NCBI RefSeq assembly: GCF_017976235.1
Contig: NZ_JACVHC010000001.1
Span: 372,001 to 436,000, forward strand
Direction: 5' to 3'
DNA from: Pseudomonas anatoliensis
GTDB lineage: Bacteria > Pseudomonadota > Gammaproteobacteria > Pseudomonadales > Pseudomonadaceae
DNA: 64,000 bases
The translations under genes were made by a program, and so were the position numbers. This document shows, in pieces, positions 51,993 through 61,946 of the stretch (positions within the stretch are counted from its first letter, which is position 1; the number at the start of each line of letters is the position of its first letter). A model generated the notes under the pieces. The model had not been told where the DNA came from. It did no database searches and saw nothing but the letters and a program-made list of their open reading frames with translations.

Positions 51993-52946
51993 ATGACTCA
52001 GGAAGATCAACTGTCCACCCATGACCTCGCGCTGCTGCAATTGGGCCGGCGCTTGCAGGCTGACGGCTACCGTTTCACCACCCCGACGCCGCTGACCCAT
52101 CAGCGGGTCAACCAGCGCGACGAAGGTCAGTTCGCCGACTCTCTGCGCGATGTCTTTGGCTGGTCACGGCCGTTTGAACCGGGCTTGTTGTCCGCTGATG
52201 AGCAGCAGCAACTGCTGGACGCTCAAGTCATCGACACGTACGAAGGGCATCTGAAGAGTCGGGTGCGCTGGTCGAGCCTGGACGATATGTTGTTTGTACA
52301 TTCGGCGTTTCCCACGGATGCCGCCGACTCGGTGTTTTTCGGCCCGGACACCTACCGTTTCGCGCAGTTGATTCACGCGCATTTGCAGCAGAACTTCGCG
52401 CCGATCCACCGCGCCGTCGACATCGGATGTGGCGCCGGCGTCGGCGCGATCCTGATCGCCCGTGCCCGTCGTGAAGCGCAAGTGCTGGCGCTGGATATCA
52501 ACCCCGCCGCGCTGCGCCTGACCACGATCAATGCGGCACTGGCGGAAGTGGCCAACGTCGAAGCGTGTAACAGCGACATTCTGCAAGGCGTCGACGGCGA
52601 TTTCGATTTGATCGTTGCCAACCCGCCGTACATGGCTGATCCGGCCGCTCGCGCCTACCGGCATGGCGGCGGCACATTGGGCGCCGGGTTGTCGCTGCGC
52701 ATCGTCGAGCAGGCACTCAACCGGCTGACTCCTGGCGGTTCCCTGGTGCTGTACACCGGAGTGGCGATGGTCGATGGTCGCGACCCGTTTCTCGACACCG
52801 TGTTGCCACGACTCGATGAATCGCGCTTTGGCTGGACGTACCGCGAGCTCGACCCGGATGTGTTCGGTGAAGAACTGATAAACCCCGGTTATCAGCGAGT
52901 CGACCGGATTGCCGTGGTCGCATTGACCGTGACCCGTATTGGCTGA
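51993..52946 (+). CDS. Class I SAM methyltransferase with NPPY motif
   Basis: 317 residues from ATG 51993 (MTQEDQLSTHDLALLQLGRR). Motif I VDIGCGAGVGAILIARARRE (about 144-163) and motif IV IVANPPYMADPA, the signature of N-methyltransferases acting on Gln, adenine or guanine (PrmC, RlmG/RsmC-like). The target is not clear. It lies 11 bp after the diiron protein gene and 17 bp before ligD, so one transcript is likely. Confidence 0.86.
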   Translation: MTQEDQLSTHDLALLQLGRRLQADGYRFTTPTPLTHQRVNQRDEGQFADSLRDVFGWSRPFEPGLLSADEQQQLLDAQVIDTYEGHLKSRVRWSSLDDMLFVHSAFPTDAADSVFFGPDTYRFAQLIHAHLQQNFAPIHRAVDIGCGAGVGAILIARARREAQVLALDINPAALRLTTINAALAEVANVEACNSDILQGVDGDFDLIVANPPYMADPAARAYRHGGGTLGAGLSLRIVEQALNRLTPGGSLVLYTGVAMVDGRDPFLDTVLPRLDESRFGWTYRELDPDVFGEELINPGYQRVDRIAVVALTVTRIG

Positions 52947-52963
52947 AACAAGGCAGGTGCGCC

Positions 52964-55564
52964 ATGAGCAGGAACCTCGATGACTACAACCGCATGCGCG
53001 ATTTCTCGGCGACGTCTGAACCGGCGGCGGCCAAGCGCTCGGGCAAGAAAACGGCCGGTGATCACGCTTTGCAGTTCTGCATCCAGAAGCACGACGCCTC
53101 GCACCTGCATTACGATTTTCGTCTGGAACTTGATGGCGCGCTGAAGAGTTGGGCGGTGCCGAAAGGGCCGTCGCTCGACCCCAAGGTCAAGCGTCTGGCG
53201 GTGCATGTCGAAGATCATCCGCTGGATTACGCGACGTTCGAGGGCAGTATTCCTGAAGGGCATTACGGCGCCGGGGATGTGATTGTCTGGGATCGCGGCG
53301 TATGGATTCCGCTGGAAGACCCGCAAAAGGCCTACGCCAAAGGCAAGCTCAAGTTCGAACTGCAAGGTGAGAAACTCGCCGGCATCTGGAATCTGGTGCG
53401 TACGCACATGCCGGGCAAAAAGGAAAACTGGTTTCTGATCAAACATCAGGACAGCGCCGCCCGCCCGCAGGACGACTACGACGTGCTGGTGGCCGAGCCG
53501 GACAGCGTGCTCAGCGAGCGTACGTTGGTCGACAAACCGAAGCTTGCGGCCAAGCAGGTCAAACCGCTGGAGAAGGCCGCCCCCAAGACCCGCAAAAAGG
53601 CTTCGGGCACCTTGGCCGGCGCACACAAGGCGAAGATCCCCGCGCAGCTCAAACCCGAGTTGGCAACCTTGGTCGACAGCGCCCCGGCCGGCGAGTGGAG
53701 TTACGAGATCAAGTTTGACGGTTACCGGATCATGGCGCGGATCGATCATGATCAGGTGCAGCTGTTCACGCGCAACGGTCACGACTGGACGCACAAGTTA
53801 CCGAAACAGGCCGAGGCCATTGCCGCGCTGGGACTGGAATCGGCCTGGCTCGACGGTGAAATGGTGGTTGCCAACGAGCAGGGCGTACCGGATTTTCAGG
53901 CGCTGCAAAATGCTTTCGATTCCGGCAAAAGCACCAACATCCTCTATTACCTTTTCGACTTGCCCTATCTCAACGGCGTCGACCTGCGTGAAGTCGCAGT
54001 CGAGGAACGCCGCGCGGCATTGTCCACGGTTCTCGGCGCCCATGAGCAGCCCTTGTTGCGGTTCTCCGAAGCCTTTGATGAGACCCCGGATGCGCTGCTC
54101 AACAGCGCGTGCCAGATGCAGATGGAAGGCCTGATCGGCAAACGCCTCGGCTCGCCTTATGTGTCGCGGCGCAGCGGTGACTGGATCAAGCTCAAGTGCA
54201 AACATCGTCAGGAATTCGTCATCGTCGGCTACACCGATCCCAAAGGTGCGCGCAGTGCGTTTGGCGCATTGTTGCTGGGGCTGCACGATCGCGACAGCGG
54301 TGAGTTGCGCTATGCCGGCAAGGTCGGCACCGGTTTCAATGAAACGACGCTGAAAAGCATCCTCGCTCAACTCAAACCGTTGCAGGTAAAGACCGCCGCA
54401 GTGGTCAATCCACCCAGCGGTTTCGAGGCCAAAGGCGTGCACTGGCTCAAGCCGAAGTTGCTGGCAGAAGTGGCGTTTGCCGAAATGACCAAGGATGGCT
54501 CGGTGCGTCACGCAGTGTTTCATGGTTTGCGCGATGACAAACCGGCGAAGGACATCACTGAGGAGCGAGCCAAGCCCGTGAAGACTTCAGAGAAGAAAGC
54601 CCCCGCGAAGAAACCGGCGAAAAAAGCCGCGGCGAGTAAACCTGCATCGGCCGAAACCGCGCCATCGCAGCTCGGCCTGGCCAATGGCAAAGTGCGCATC
54701 ACCCACCCCGATCGAGTGATCGATGCCGTCAGTGGTACCACCAAAATGCAGTTGGCCGAGTATTACGCCAGCGTCGCCGAATGGATTCTGCCGCAACTCA
54801 AGGATCGCCCGGTCGCCTTGGTCCGCGCGCCGGATGGCATCGCCGGCGAACTGTTCTTCCAGAAAAACGCCGAGCGCCTGGCGATACCCGGAATCACCAC
54901 GCTGGACAAGGACATCACCGGCCAACCGGTGATGCTGATCAATAACGCCGAAGCGCTGATTGGCGCGGTGCAGATGAGCACCGTCGAATTGCACACCTGG
55001 AACGCCACCACGGTTGACCTGGACAAGCCCGACCGCTTCGTTCTCGACCTCGATCCGGACCCGGCGCTGCCGTGGAAAAGCATGGTCGAAGCCACTGCGC
55101 TGACCCTCACGGTGCTGGATGAACTGGGGCTCAAGGCGTTCCTCAAGACCAGCGGCGGCAAGGGCATTCATCTGGTGGTGCCGCTGACGCGCAAACTGGG
55201 CTGGGACGAGGTCAAGGATTTCAGCCACGCGATTGTCAGTCATATGGCCAAGCTGTTGCCGGATCGTTTCTCGGCGGTGTCCGGGCCGAAAAATCGCGTC
55301 GGGAAGATCTTCATTGATTACCTGCGTAACGGCCTCGGAGCCACGACTATTTGCACTTATGCGGCGCGTACTCGCGAAGGCCTGCCGGTATCGGTGCCGC
55401 TGTTTCGGGAGGAGGTCGCCGAGATCAAGGGTGGCAATCAGTGGAATATCCACAACGTCCATGAGCGGCTGGCGGAGGTCGGCGACGAGCCCTGGGCGGG
55501 CATGAAGAAAACCCGTCAGAGCATCACTGCCGAGATGCGTAAACGGGTGGGCATGAAGAAGTGA
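52964..55564 (+). CDS. ligD: ATP-dependent DNA ligase D (non-homologous end joining)
   Basis: 866 residues in the order phosphoesterase (about 35-190; HDASHLHYDFRLELDG), ligase (about 215-520; nucleotidyl-acceptor Lys250 in SYEIKFDGYRI) and polymerase/primase (about 560-850; metal Asp pair in LDLDPDPALPW near 693). Lys/Ala-rich linker at about 540-565. It needs Ku, which is not encoded in the window. It ends a probable three-gene unit with the diiron protein and methyltransferase. Confidence 0.95.
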   Translation: MSRNLDDYNRMRDFSATSEPAAAKRSGKKTAGDHALQFCIQKHDASHLHYDFRLELDGALKSWAVPKGPSLDPKVKRLAVHVEDHPLDYATFEGSIPEGHYGAGDVIVWDRGVWIPLEDPQKAYAKGKLKFELQGEKLAGIWNLVRTHMPGKKENWFLIKHQDSAARPQDDYDVLVAEPDSVLSERTLVDKPKLAAKQVKPLEKAAPKTRKKASGTLAGAHKAKIPAQLKPELATLVDSAPAGEWSYEIKFDGYRIMARIDHDQVQLFTRNGHDWTHKLPKQAEAIAALGLESAWLDGEMVVANEQGVPDFQALQNAFDSGKSTNILYYLFDLPYLNGVDLREVAVEERRAALSTVLGAHEQPLLRFSEAFDETPDALLNSACQMQMEGLIGKRLGSPYVSRRSGDWIKLKCKHRQEFVIVGYTDPKGARSAFGALLLGLHDRDSGELRYAGKVGTGFNETTLKSILAQLKPLQVKTAAVVNPPSGFEAKGVHWLKPKLLAEVAFAEMTKDGSVRHAVFHGLRDDKPAKDITEERAKPVKTSEKKAPAKKPAKKAAASKPASAETAPSQLGLANGKVRITHPDRVIDAVSGTTKMQLAEYYASVAEWILPQLKDRPVALVRAPDGIAGELFFQKNAERLAIPGITTLDKDITGQPVMLINNAEALIGAVQMSTVELHTWNATTVDLDKPDRFVLDLDPDPALPWKSMVEATALTLTVLDELGLKAFLKTSGGKGIHLVVPLTRKLGWDEVKDFSHAIVSHMAKLLPDRFSAVSGPKNRVGKIFIDYLRNGLGATTICTYAARTREGLPVSVPLFREEVAEIKGGNQWNIHNVHERLAEVGDEPWAGMKKTRQSITAEMRKRVGMKK

Positions 55565-55966
55565 TCAGGTACCGCGCAGCAAGTCGTGGGCGTTGAGCAG
55601 TTCGAAGGCAATTTCGGGATTATTGTTGAGTCCCCGGCGAATGGCTGCCGGTATCGACTTGCGCGTCTTGCGGCACAGTCCCGGAATTTCCTCAATCTGA
55701 ATGTCGATGCCGAGCATGGTGCGGACTTCGTGAAAACCGGGCGATATGTCTACACGAATCCCCAACTGCTCAAACATGCGGTTTTGCAGATGTCGGAGAT
55801 CGGCGAGGTCTTTGAGCTTTTCCAGTCGTGCGAGCAAGACTTTTTCCTGCTCGCGGGTCAGCAGCAGGATGCGCAGATCTGCATCGGGTTTCTCAACCAA
55901 CGGGTCGCGCCCGCAATTGCAGGCGCCGGGGGGGCAGGGTGAGCGCATTGGCGCAGGAGTCGTCAT
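55565..55966 (-). CDS. Conserved hypothetical protein with N-terminal Cys cluster
   Basis: 133 residues from 55966 (MTTPAPMRSPCPPGACNCGR). The N-terminal CPPGACNCG motif groups three Cys and could bind metal; the rest is helical with RTMLGIDIQIEEIPGLCRKT, which has a fourth Cys, and a C-terminal NNPEIAFELLNAHDLLRG. I recall similar pseudomonad proteins but no function. Converges on ligD, the stops being one base apart. Confidence 0.78.
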   Translation of the reverse strand: MTTPAPMRSPCPPGACNCGRDPLVEKPDADLRILLLTREQEKVLLARLEKLKDLADLRHLQNRMFEQLGIRVDISPGFHEVRTMLGIDIQIEEIPGLCRKTRKSIPAAIRRGLNNNPEIAFELLNAHDLLRGT

Positions 55967-56046
55967 GGCCTCCATCATAGAGGCCGTCGGACAATTTTGC
56001 CTATGCGCCTTCAGCTGCCGTCCATCGGCGGCTTCGTCCGTGACAG

Positions 56047-56361
56047 CTACTGATTCAACCCTTCGTAATGCACCAGAATCGCGTTGGCCAGGTCTTCATC
56101 GCTGGCATTGATGCCGGGATTGTCCTGACGCACCTGTTGCAGCACCGATTCAAGATAAACCCCACGAATGGCCCCGCCACTGGCGACAAATGCAGACAGG
56201 TCGTCACGAGCCGGAATCACCATTTTGTGATCCTTGAAGGTCGAATACAGCGACGCGGAGACACCTGCAGAGGTCGCGACATCTCCGGCATCAACTTTGG
56301 CCAGAGCAGTACCCACGGGCAGGCATAAGAGTAAAGAAGAAACGAGCACTAACTTGCGCAT
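56047..56361 (-). CDS. DUF2388 family periplasmic protein
   Basis: 104 residues. Signal peptide to about TALA (residue 21), then the family block DLSAFVASGGAIRGVYLESVLQ..R...P...ASDEDLANAI, matching DUF2388 proteins found in pseudomonads, function unknown. Start at 56361 begins the signal peptide. Confidence 0.85.
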   Translation of the reverse strand: MRKLVLVSSLLLCLPVGTALAKVDAGDVATSAGVSASLYSTFKDHKMVIPARDDLSAFVASGGAIRGVYLESVLQQVRQDNPGINASDEDLANAILVHYEGLNQ

Positions 56362-56497
56362 GACGGTATTCCTCCACAAGCGCGAAGCAAAAGGGAAGTA
56401 CTACATAGGTGAGAGGGGCGCGAGGGGCGGGAGTTCCCTGAGGGTGCGCATGACAGACACGGGTGACACTGTCGCGAGTCACCCGGCCTGATGGCTA

Positions 56498-57019
56498 TCA
56501 GATTACGCCGCACGCCATACGGTCACCGCCACCACCCAAAGGCTTGGGCATGTCGGCGTGGTTATCGCCGCCGGCGTGGATCATCAGGGCGTGGCCTTTG
56601 ATTTCGGAGATTTTCTTCAGGCGTGGCGCCAGCACCGGATAGTTGGCGATACCGTCAGCGGTCACGTAAACCGCCGGCAGGTCGCCCAAATGACCGTCTG
56701 CATAGGGCCCGAGGTGTTTGCCGGTTTTCTGTGGATCGAAGTGGCCACCAGCGGCCAGTGCAGCACCTTTGACGCCGTCCTTCATGCCGGCCTCGCAGCT
56801 GCCGTTTTCATGCACATGAAAGCCATGAACGCCAGCCGGCAAGGACTTCAGATCCGGTGTGAACAGCAGGCCATAAGGCGTCTCGCTGATCGTCACTGCA
56901 CCGATTGCCTGCGGTGCACCGTCAGCGCTAACCAGATTGATGGTGACTTTTTCAGTTGCCGCCTGAGCGGTACCGATGGCCAAGGTGCCGAGCAAACCCA
57001 ACCAGACTGCGCGTTTCAT
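56498..57019 (-). CDS. sodC: Periplasmic Cu,Zn superoxide dismutase
   Basis: 173 residues with a signal peptide ending near TAQA (residue 20). Metal ligands and signature segments are present: GFHVHENGSC for Cu and the disulfide Cys, GGHFDPQ and HLGDLP for Zn, and MIHAGGDNHADMP near the C terminus, with C-terminal ACGVI completing the disulfide. Removes periplasmic superoxide. Transcribed alone, away from the chemoreceptor gene. Confidence 0.95.
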   Translation of the reverse strand: MKRAVWLGLLGTLAIGTAQAATEKVTINLVSADGAPQAIGAVTISETPYGLLFTPDLKSLPAGVHGFHVHENGSCEAGMKDGVKGAALAAGGHFDPQKTGKHLGPYADGHLGDLPAVYVTADGIANYPVLAPRLKKISEIKGHALMIHAGGDNHADMPKPLGGGGDRMACGVI

Positions 57020-57265
57020 AAGCGTTTCCTTTTGCTACACGATTTTCAGAAGGCCGATTCAATAACCAATGCGCATTAACGGGCGATGAACGCTGGATTC
57101 GGCTACGTTGCAAAATGAGACTCGTCGCACATTCCGAAAGTTTTGCCGGGGTTGCGTCTTCGCGCAGACAACTGCTGACACGTTCTGGCGCGGCAGAACG
57201 GCGCAAACAGGCTTAACTGAAGGGCTGATAAGGGCTTTTTCAGCGTACCCAGAGAGGATTCCACT
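57020..57265. promoter_or_regulatory. sodC/chemoreceptor divergent intergenic region
   Basis: About 245 bp holding both promoters; no repeat, REP unit or clear operator was recognised. Confidence 0.4.
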
Positions 57266-58879
57266 GTGACGATCAAACTGCGTTTAGTGTTGCTGATTGT
57301 TACCAGTCTGCTGACGGCATTGATCGTCAGTCTGGTCAGCTACGTCGGCAACCTGCGGATGGCCACGGCGGTCAGCGACAACGCGGTCAGCATGAGCGCG
57401 CTGCGCAACCACATGGAAGCCGACATGATGCACGACGCCCTGCGTGCCGATGTCTACTCGGCGATGCTGGTGGGCCTGGGTAAAAGCACCAGCACGGCGG
57501 CCGAGGTACGCGCTTCGATTGGTGAACACGCGGGGCATTTTCGCGAAGTGCTCGACGAGAACATCAAGCTGCCGATCAACCCGGCATTGCGCACGGCGCT
57601 GGAGCAGATCAAGCCCAGCCTCGACACGTATATAAGCACTGGTGAGCGCATTGTCGGGCTGGCGCTGGATAACCCGGAAGCGGCGCAGCAGCAACTCGGC
57701 AGTTTCAACAATGTTTTCAGTCAGCTCGAAGAGCAAATGGGCGCTTTGAGTGAGTTGATTGAAACCAATACGGCACAGACCAGCCAAGGTACTGAAGCGG
57801 CGATCCACAATGCCAATATCGCACTCGGCGTTGTGTTGGTCGCCAGTTTGCTTTTGCTGCTGGCGCAGGGGCGCTGGGTGATGCTGAGTATTCTCGGGCC
57901 ATTGAAGTCTGCGAGTCGCATCGCTGAGAGCATCGCCCACGGCAACCTCAGCGAGCCGATCGTCGAGCCCTCAGGCAAGGACGAGGCCAGCGTCTTGATT
58001 CGCACGCTGGCAACCATGCAGCGGGACCTGCGCAACATGATCGATGTGGTGCGGCGCAATGCCCAAGGCGTCAGCGGCATGAGCGAACAACTGAGCCACG
58101 GCTGCCATCAGGTTGCCGACAGCAGCCAGCAGCAAAGCGCCGCCGCCGGGACCATGGCTGCCGCCGCCAGCCAGATGACCGCGAGTATCGAGGACATTAC
58201 CCGCCACGCCGAACGCGCTCTGGGCATGGCCAATCAGGCGCAGTCCCTGGCGAAAAATGGTGGCCAGGTGATACATCAGGTGGTGAGCGACATGGACGAT
58301 ATCGCTCGTTCGGCGCAACAGTCGGCGCAGGTTATTCGCACACTGGATCAGGAGTCAGAAGGCATTTTCAACATCATCCAGGTGATCAAGGGCATTGCCG
58401 ACCAGACCAACCTGCTGGCGCTCAACGCCGCCATCGAAGCGGCCCGGGCGGGCGAGCAGGGCAGGGGCTTTGCAGTCGTGGCTGATGAAGTGCGCAGTCT
58501 GGCCGCGCGAACCAGTGCATCAACCCAGGAAATCGCCGCGATGGTTGCACGCATTCAGCACAGCACGCGCGAGGCCGTCAGTAGCATGGAGGCAGGCGTG
58601 GCGCAGGTCGACAAGGGCATGGCGGTGACCGCCGACGTCGAGCGGGCGATTCGCGAAATCCTTGAAGCGACGTTGAGCACCACGCAACTGGTCAACGACA
58701 TCACCCGCACGATCGGAGAGCAGAGCCTGGCCAGTAACGAAATCGCCCATCAGGTGGAAATGATTGCGGGGATGTCCGAGGGCAATAGTCGAGTGATTGG
58801 GCAAACGGCGAATACCACGGATGAGTTGTCGAGCCTGGCGGGGCAGTTGGCGCAGTCGGTGGATCGGTTTCGGTTGTGA
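57266..58879 (+). CDS. Methyl-accepting chemotaxis protein
   Basis: 537 residues from GTG 57266. Membrane segments at about 8-28 and 188-206 enclose a periplasmic helical-bundle ligand domain of about 155 residues; HAMP follows, then the cytoplasmic signalling hairpin with the invariant tip [20 protein letters not shown] and [18 protein letters not shown]. No C-terminal NWETF-type CheR tether. The ligand is unknown. Confidence 0.93.
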   Translation: MTIKLRLVLLIVTSLLTALIVSLVSYVGNLRMATAVSDNAVSMSALRNHMEADMMHDALRADVYSAMLVGLGKSTSTAAEVRASIGEHAGHFREVLDENIKLPINPALRTALEQIKPSLDTYISTGERIVGLALDNPEAAQQQLGSFNNVFSQLEEQMGALSELIETNTAQTSQGTEAAIHNANIALGVVLVASLLLLLAQGRWVMLSILGPLKSASRIAESIAHGNLSEPIVEPSGKDEASVLIRTLATMQRDLRNMIDVVRRNAQGVSGMSEQLSHGCHQVADSSQQQSAAAGTMAAAASQMTASIEDITRHAERALGMANQAQSLAKNGGQVIHQVVSDMDDIARSAQQSAQVIRTLDQESEGIFNIIQVIKGIADQTNLLALNAAIEAARAGEQGRGFAVVADEVRSLAARTSASTQEIAAMVARIQHSTREAVSSMEAGVAQVDKGMAVTADVERAIREILEATLSTTQLVNDITRTIGEQSLASNEIAHQVEMIAGMSEGNSRVIGQTANTTDELSSLAGQLAQSVDRFRL

Positions 58880-58912
58880 TGGTTGAGCGTGGATTTGTGG
58901 AGTCCGGTCGGC

Positions 58913-59130
58913 CGTCATCGCGAGCAGGCTCATTCCCACATTTTTAAGCGGTGTATACGTATCCTGCGTACACCACAAATCCCTGTGGGAGCTGGCTTGC
59001 CAGCGATAGCGGTGAGTCAGTCGACATCGATGCTGGATGTGCCGGCCTCATCGCTGGCAAGCCAGCTCCCACAGGTTTGGTGCGTAACACCACCGACCCC
59101 TGTAGGAGTGAGCCTGCTCGCGATGGGGCC
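58913..59130. repeat. REP cluster: GCTGGCAAGCCAGC REPIN between outward family 2 units
   Basis: A single family 2 unit (58913-58940), a complete GCTGGCTTGCCAGC REPIN (58981-59076) and another single family 2 unit in the opposite orientation (59099-59130). The two family 2 units point away from each other, the reverse of a normal REPIN. Confidence 0.85.
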
Positions 59131-59168
59131 ATATCAGCCCACAATCATTCAGGCCATATTCACATCAA

Positions 59169-59600
59169 TCAGAACTTGAAAGCCTGCCGACCCACCAGCA
59201 ACCATTTGCCATCCTGCTTCTGCCAGATCTGAAAGTTCTCGATCTCGGTTGGTATCACTTCATTGCCCTTCAATGCTTGGGCGGAGAAGTGATGGCGCAC
59301 CAGCGCGGTGTCGCCTGACAGGGTGATGGTCTGGTTTTGCATCTCCAGGGTTTTGAAGGCGCTCTTGCCGGTTTCGATATCGGCGATGAACGCTTTCTTG
59401 TCCTGGATCTTGCCGCTGGAATGGCCGTAGGTCAGGTTGGGCGCGGTGAGGGCATTCAGTTCGGCAATGTCTTTGTGCAGCATCGCCTGGGTCAGATGAT
59501 CGACCGCTTGGGCAACATCCTTCTCGGCCGGGGCAGCGGCGGCCATGGCGTAGCCGCTGAAGGCGCAAAGAAATCCGATCAGGAGGCGGGACTTGGTCAT
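59169..59600 (-). CDS. SnoaL/DUF4440-like secreted protein
   Basis: 143 residues with a signal peptide (to about YAMA, residue 20). The mature part is an NTF2-like cone: AVDHLTQAMLHKDIAELNAL at the N-terminal helices and FQIWQKQDGKWLLVGRQAFKF at the C-terminal strands. Function unknown. Start 59600 begins the signal. Confidence 0.84.
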   Translation of the reverse strand: MTKSRLLIGFLCAFSGYAMAAAAPAEKDVAQAVDHLTQAMLHKDIAELNALTAPNLTYGHSSGKIQDKKAFIADIETGKSAFKTLEMQNQTITLSGDTALVRHHFSAQALKGNEVIPTEIENFQIWQKQDGKWLLVGRQAFKF

Positions 59601-60134
59601 GAGTGCTGTTTCCTTGTTGTTATGAGGTTGATGACTGATTACTCGATAGAATTCATCAGTCATCGTACAACGTAGCAGCTTATTAATTGATTACACAGCG
59701 GCTCAAGGCGCTTCAACACAGGTAACTACACTTGAGTGCAGAGAGCTTTCAGCCGGCAACTATCATCAGGGTCATGTTCGGCGCCCGGCTGCCGATAAGT
59801 CCCTGAGCGGAAAAAGACTCTCAGGTCGGGAACAGACGCGCGGGTTTGCCCTGACGTGATATTCTGCGCGCCAACTTGGTTTGACCTTATTCAGTTTGCT
59901 TGCCTTACGGGCGGGCAGATGGAATCCCTGTCGCTCAAGTAGCTGAGCCAATAATGATAAGAAGTCAGTTCAGAAGGGACATTAACTGAGGTCGATGCGG
60001 CATGTCGGCCTTGTGTGCCCACCCGTCAAAATTGAAGTGTGCCGGAATCTGCGACGCCAGCCTGAGCGTCATCAAAGCGGATCGCATGCAGATAACAGAG
60101 GCGGGCGGAAGGCGTTTTATCATAGGTGCAACAG
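59601..60134. promoter_or_regulatory. Long leader/intergenic region before mqo
   Basis: 534 bp with no gene. Between about 59774 and 59826 TCAGGG pairs with CCCTGA around an inner CGGC/GCCG hairpin, and a further TCAGG/CCTGA pair follows to about 59862. This may be a folded 5' leader or operator zone of mqo. Confidence 0.45.
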
Positions 60135-61781
60135 ATGTTTAAAAAAGTGAACACGGCCTTGCTAGGGCTGGCTTTGTCGATGGGGCTGACCTCCGTTCAT
60201 GCGGCAGAGGCCAAGAAAGTCGACGTACTGCTGATCGGCGGCGGCATCATGAGCACCACCCTGGGTGTGTGGATCAATGAGCTGGAACCGACCTGGTCGA
60301 TGGAAATGGTCGAGCGCCTTGATGGCGTCGCCCTGGAAAGCTCCAACGGCTGGAACAACGCCGGTACCGGTCACTCGGCTCTCGCTGAGCTGAACTACAC
60401 CCCGGAAGACGACAAAGGCAACGTCACGATCCCGAAAGCCGTCGAGATCAACGAAGCGTTCCAGGTTTCCCGTCAGTTCTGGGCCTGGCAGGTTCAGCAA
60501 GGCGTTCTGAAGAACCCTCGCTCGTTCATCAACACCACTCCGCACATGAGCTTTGTGTGGGGCGATGACAACATCAAGTTCCTGAAAAAGCGTTACGAAG
60601 CCCTGCAAGCGAGCCCGCTGTTCGCCGGCATGCAGTACTCCGAAGACCCGGCTGTGATCAAAAAGTGGGTCCCGCTGATGATGGAAGGGCGTGACCCGAA
60701 CCAGAAAATCGCGGCCACCTGGAGCCCGCTGGGTACCGACATGAACTTCGGCGAAATCACCCGCCAGTTCGCCGGCTACCTGCAGACCAAGCCTAATTTC
60801 GACTTGAAACTGTCCAGCGAAGTGCAGGACATCACCAAGAACGAAGACGGCACCTGGCGCGTCAGCTACAAAAACCTGAAAGACGGCACCAAAACCGAAA
60901 CCGACGCCAAGTTCGTGTTCATCGGCGCGGGCGGCGGTGCACTGCACCTGCTGCAAAAGTCGGGCATTCCTGAAGCCAAGGAATACGCAGGCTTCCCGGT
61001 TGGCGGCTCGTTCCTGGTGACCGACAACGCGACCATCGCCGAGCAGCACCTGGCCAAGGCCTACGGTAAAGCTTCGGTTGGCGCACCGCCGATGTCCGTT
61101 CCGCACCTGGATACCCGTGTCCTGGACGGCAAGCGCGTCATTCTGTTTGGCCCATTCGCGACCTTCAGCACCAAGTTCCTGAAGGAAGGCTCGTATCTGG
61201 ACCTGCTGACCAGCACCACCACCCACAACATCTGGCCTATGACCAAGGTCGGCATCAAGGAATACCCGCTGGTCGAGTACCTTGCCGGTCAACTGATGCT
61301 GTCGGATGAAGACCGTCTGGACGCGCTGAAGGAATACTTCCCGAACGCCAAAGCCGAAGACTGGCGCCTGTGGCAGGCCGGCCAACGCGTGCAAATCATC
61401 AAGCGTGATGAAGCGGCTGGCGGCGTGCTGAAACTGGGCACCGAAATCGTTGCTTCGCAAGACGGCTCCATCGCCGGCCTGCTGGGCGCATCGCCAGGCG
61501 CGTCGACCGCTGCACCGATCATGCTGAGCGTGTTGCAGAAAGTCTTCAAAGACAAAGTCGCGACCCCAGAGTGGCAATCCAAGCTGCACCAGATCGTTCC
61601 AAGCTACGGCACTCAGCTGAACAGCGATCCAGCCAAAGTGGCTGCAGAGTGGGCTTACACCGCTAAAATCCTCGAACTGCCGACGCCTCCAGTGATCGGT
61701 CAGGTTGCTGCTCCGGCGGCGCCTGCAGCTGAAAAAGCTGAAGCACCAAAGGAAAACGCTGCACGTGACATGGCTCTGTAA
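60135..61781 (+). CDS. mqo: Malate:quinone oxidoreductase with signal peptide
   Basis: 548 residues. Oxidises malate to oxaloacetate and reduces quinone, FAD-bound at the membrane. FAD-binding [13 protein letters not shown] near residue 38 and the FAD segment [20 protein letters not shown] near 260 are clear. Unusual for an Mqo, the N terminus is a good signal peptide ([20 protein letters not shown], cleavage near AA at 23-25), as in other pseudomonads, suggesting a periplasmic location. ATG 60135 chosen; GTG 60126 is an in-frame alternative. The C terminus is Ala/Pro/Glu-rich. Confidence 0.92.
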   Translation: MFKKVNTALLGLALSMGLTSVHAAEAKKVDVLLIGGGIMSTTLGVWINELEPTWSMEMVERLDGVALESSNGWNNAGTGHSALAELNYTPEDDKGNVTIPKAVEINEAFQVSRQFWAWQVQQGVLKNPRSFINTTPHMSFVWGDDNIKFLKKRYEALQASPLFAGMQYSEDPAVIKKWVPLMMEGRDPNQKIAATWSPLGTDMNFGEITRQFAGYLQTKPNFDLKLSSEVQDITKNEDGTWRVSYKNLKDGTKTETDAKFVFIGAGGGALHLLQKSGIPEAKEYAGFPVGGSFLVTDNATIAEQHLAKAYGKASVGAPPMSVPHLDTRVLDGKRVILFGPFATFSTKFLKEGSYLDLLTSTTTHNIWPMTKVGIKEYPLVEYLAGQLMLSDEDRLDALKEYFPNAKAEDWRLWQAGQRVQIIKRDEAAGGVLKLGTEIVASQDGSIAGLLGASPGASTAAPIMLSVLQKVFKDKVATPEWQSKLHQIVPSYGTQLNSDPAKVAAEWAYTAKILELPTPPVIGQVAAPAAPAAEKAEAPKENAARDMAL

Positions 61782-61799
61782 CTAGATCCCTGACGCACA

Positions 61800-61837
61800 A
61801 AGCCCACTGAACCGGCGACGGTCAGTGGGCTTTTTTT
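61800..61837 (+). terminator. Rho-independent terminator of mqo
   Basis: 11 bp perfect stem AAGCCCACTGA (61800-61810) with 61822-61832, then a T run. Confidence 0.93.
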
Positions 61838-61846
61838 GTGCCCTCA

Positions 61847-61932
61847 TGTAGGAACTGCCGAAGGCTGCGATCTTCTGACTTTGCTTTGAAAAGCAAGATC
61901 AAAAGATCGCAGCCTTCGGCAGCTCCTACAGG
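61847..61932. repeat. REPIN, family 1
   Basis: Inverted pair just after the mqo terminator; left head reads TGTAGGAACTGCCG, right arm is canonical. Confidence 0.9.
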
Positions 61933-61946
61933 GGATTGTGCTGAGT

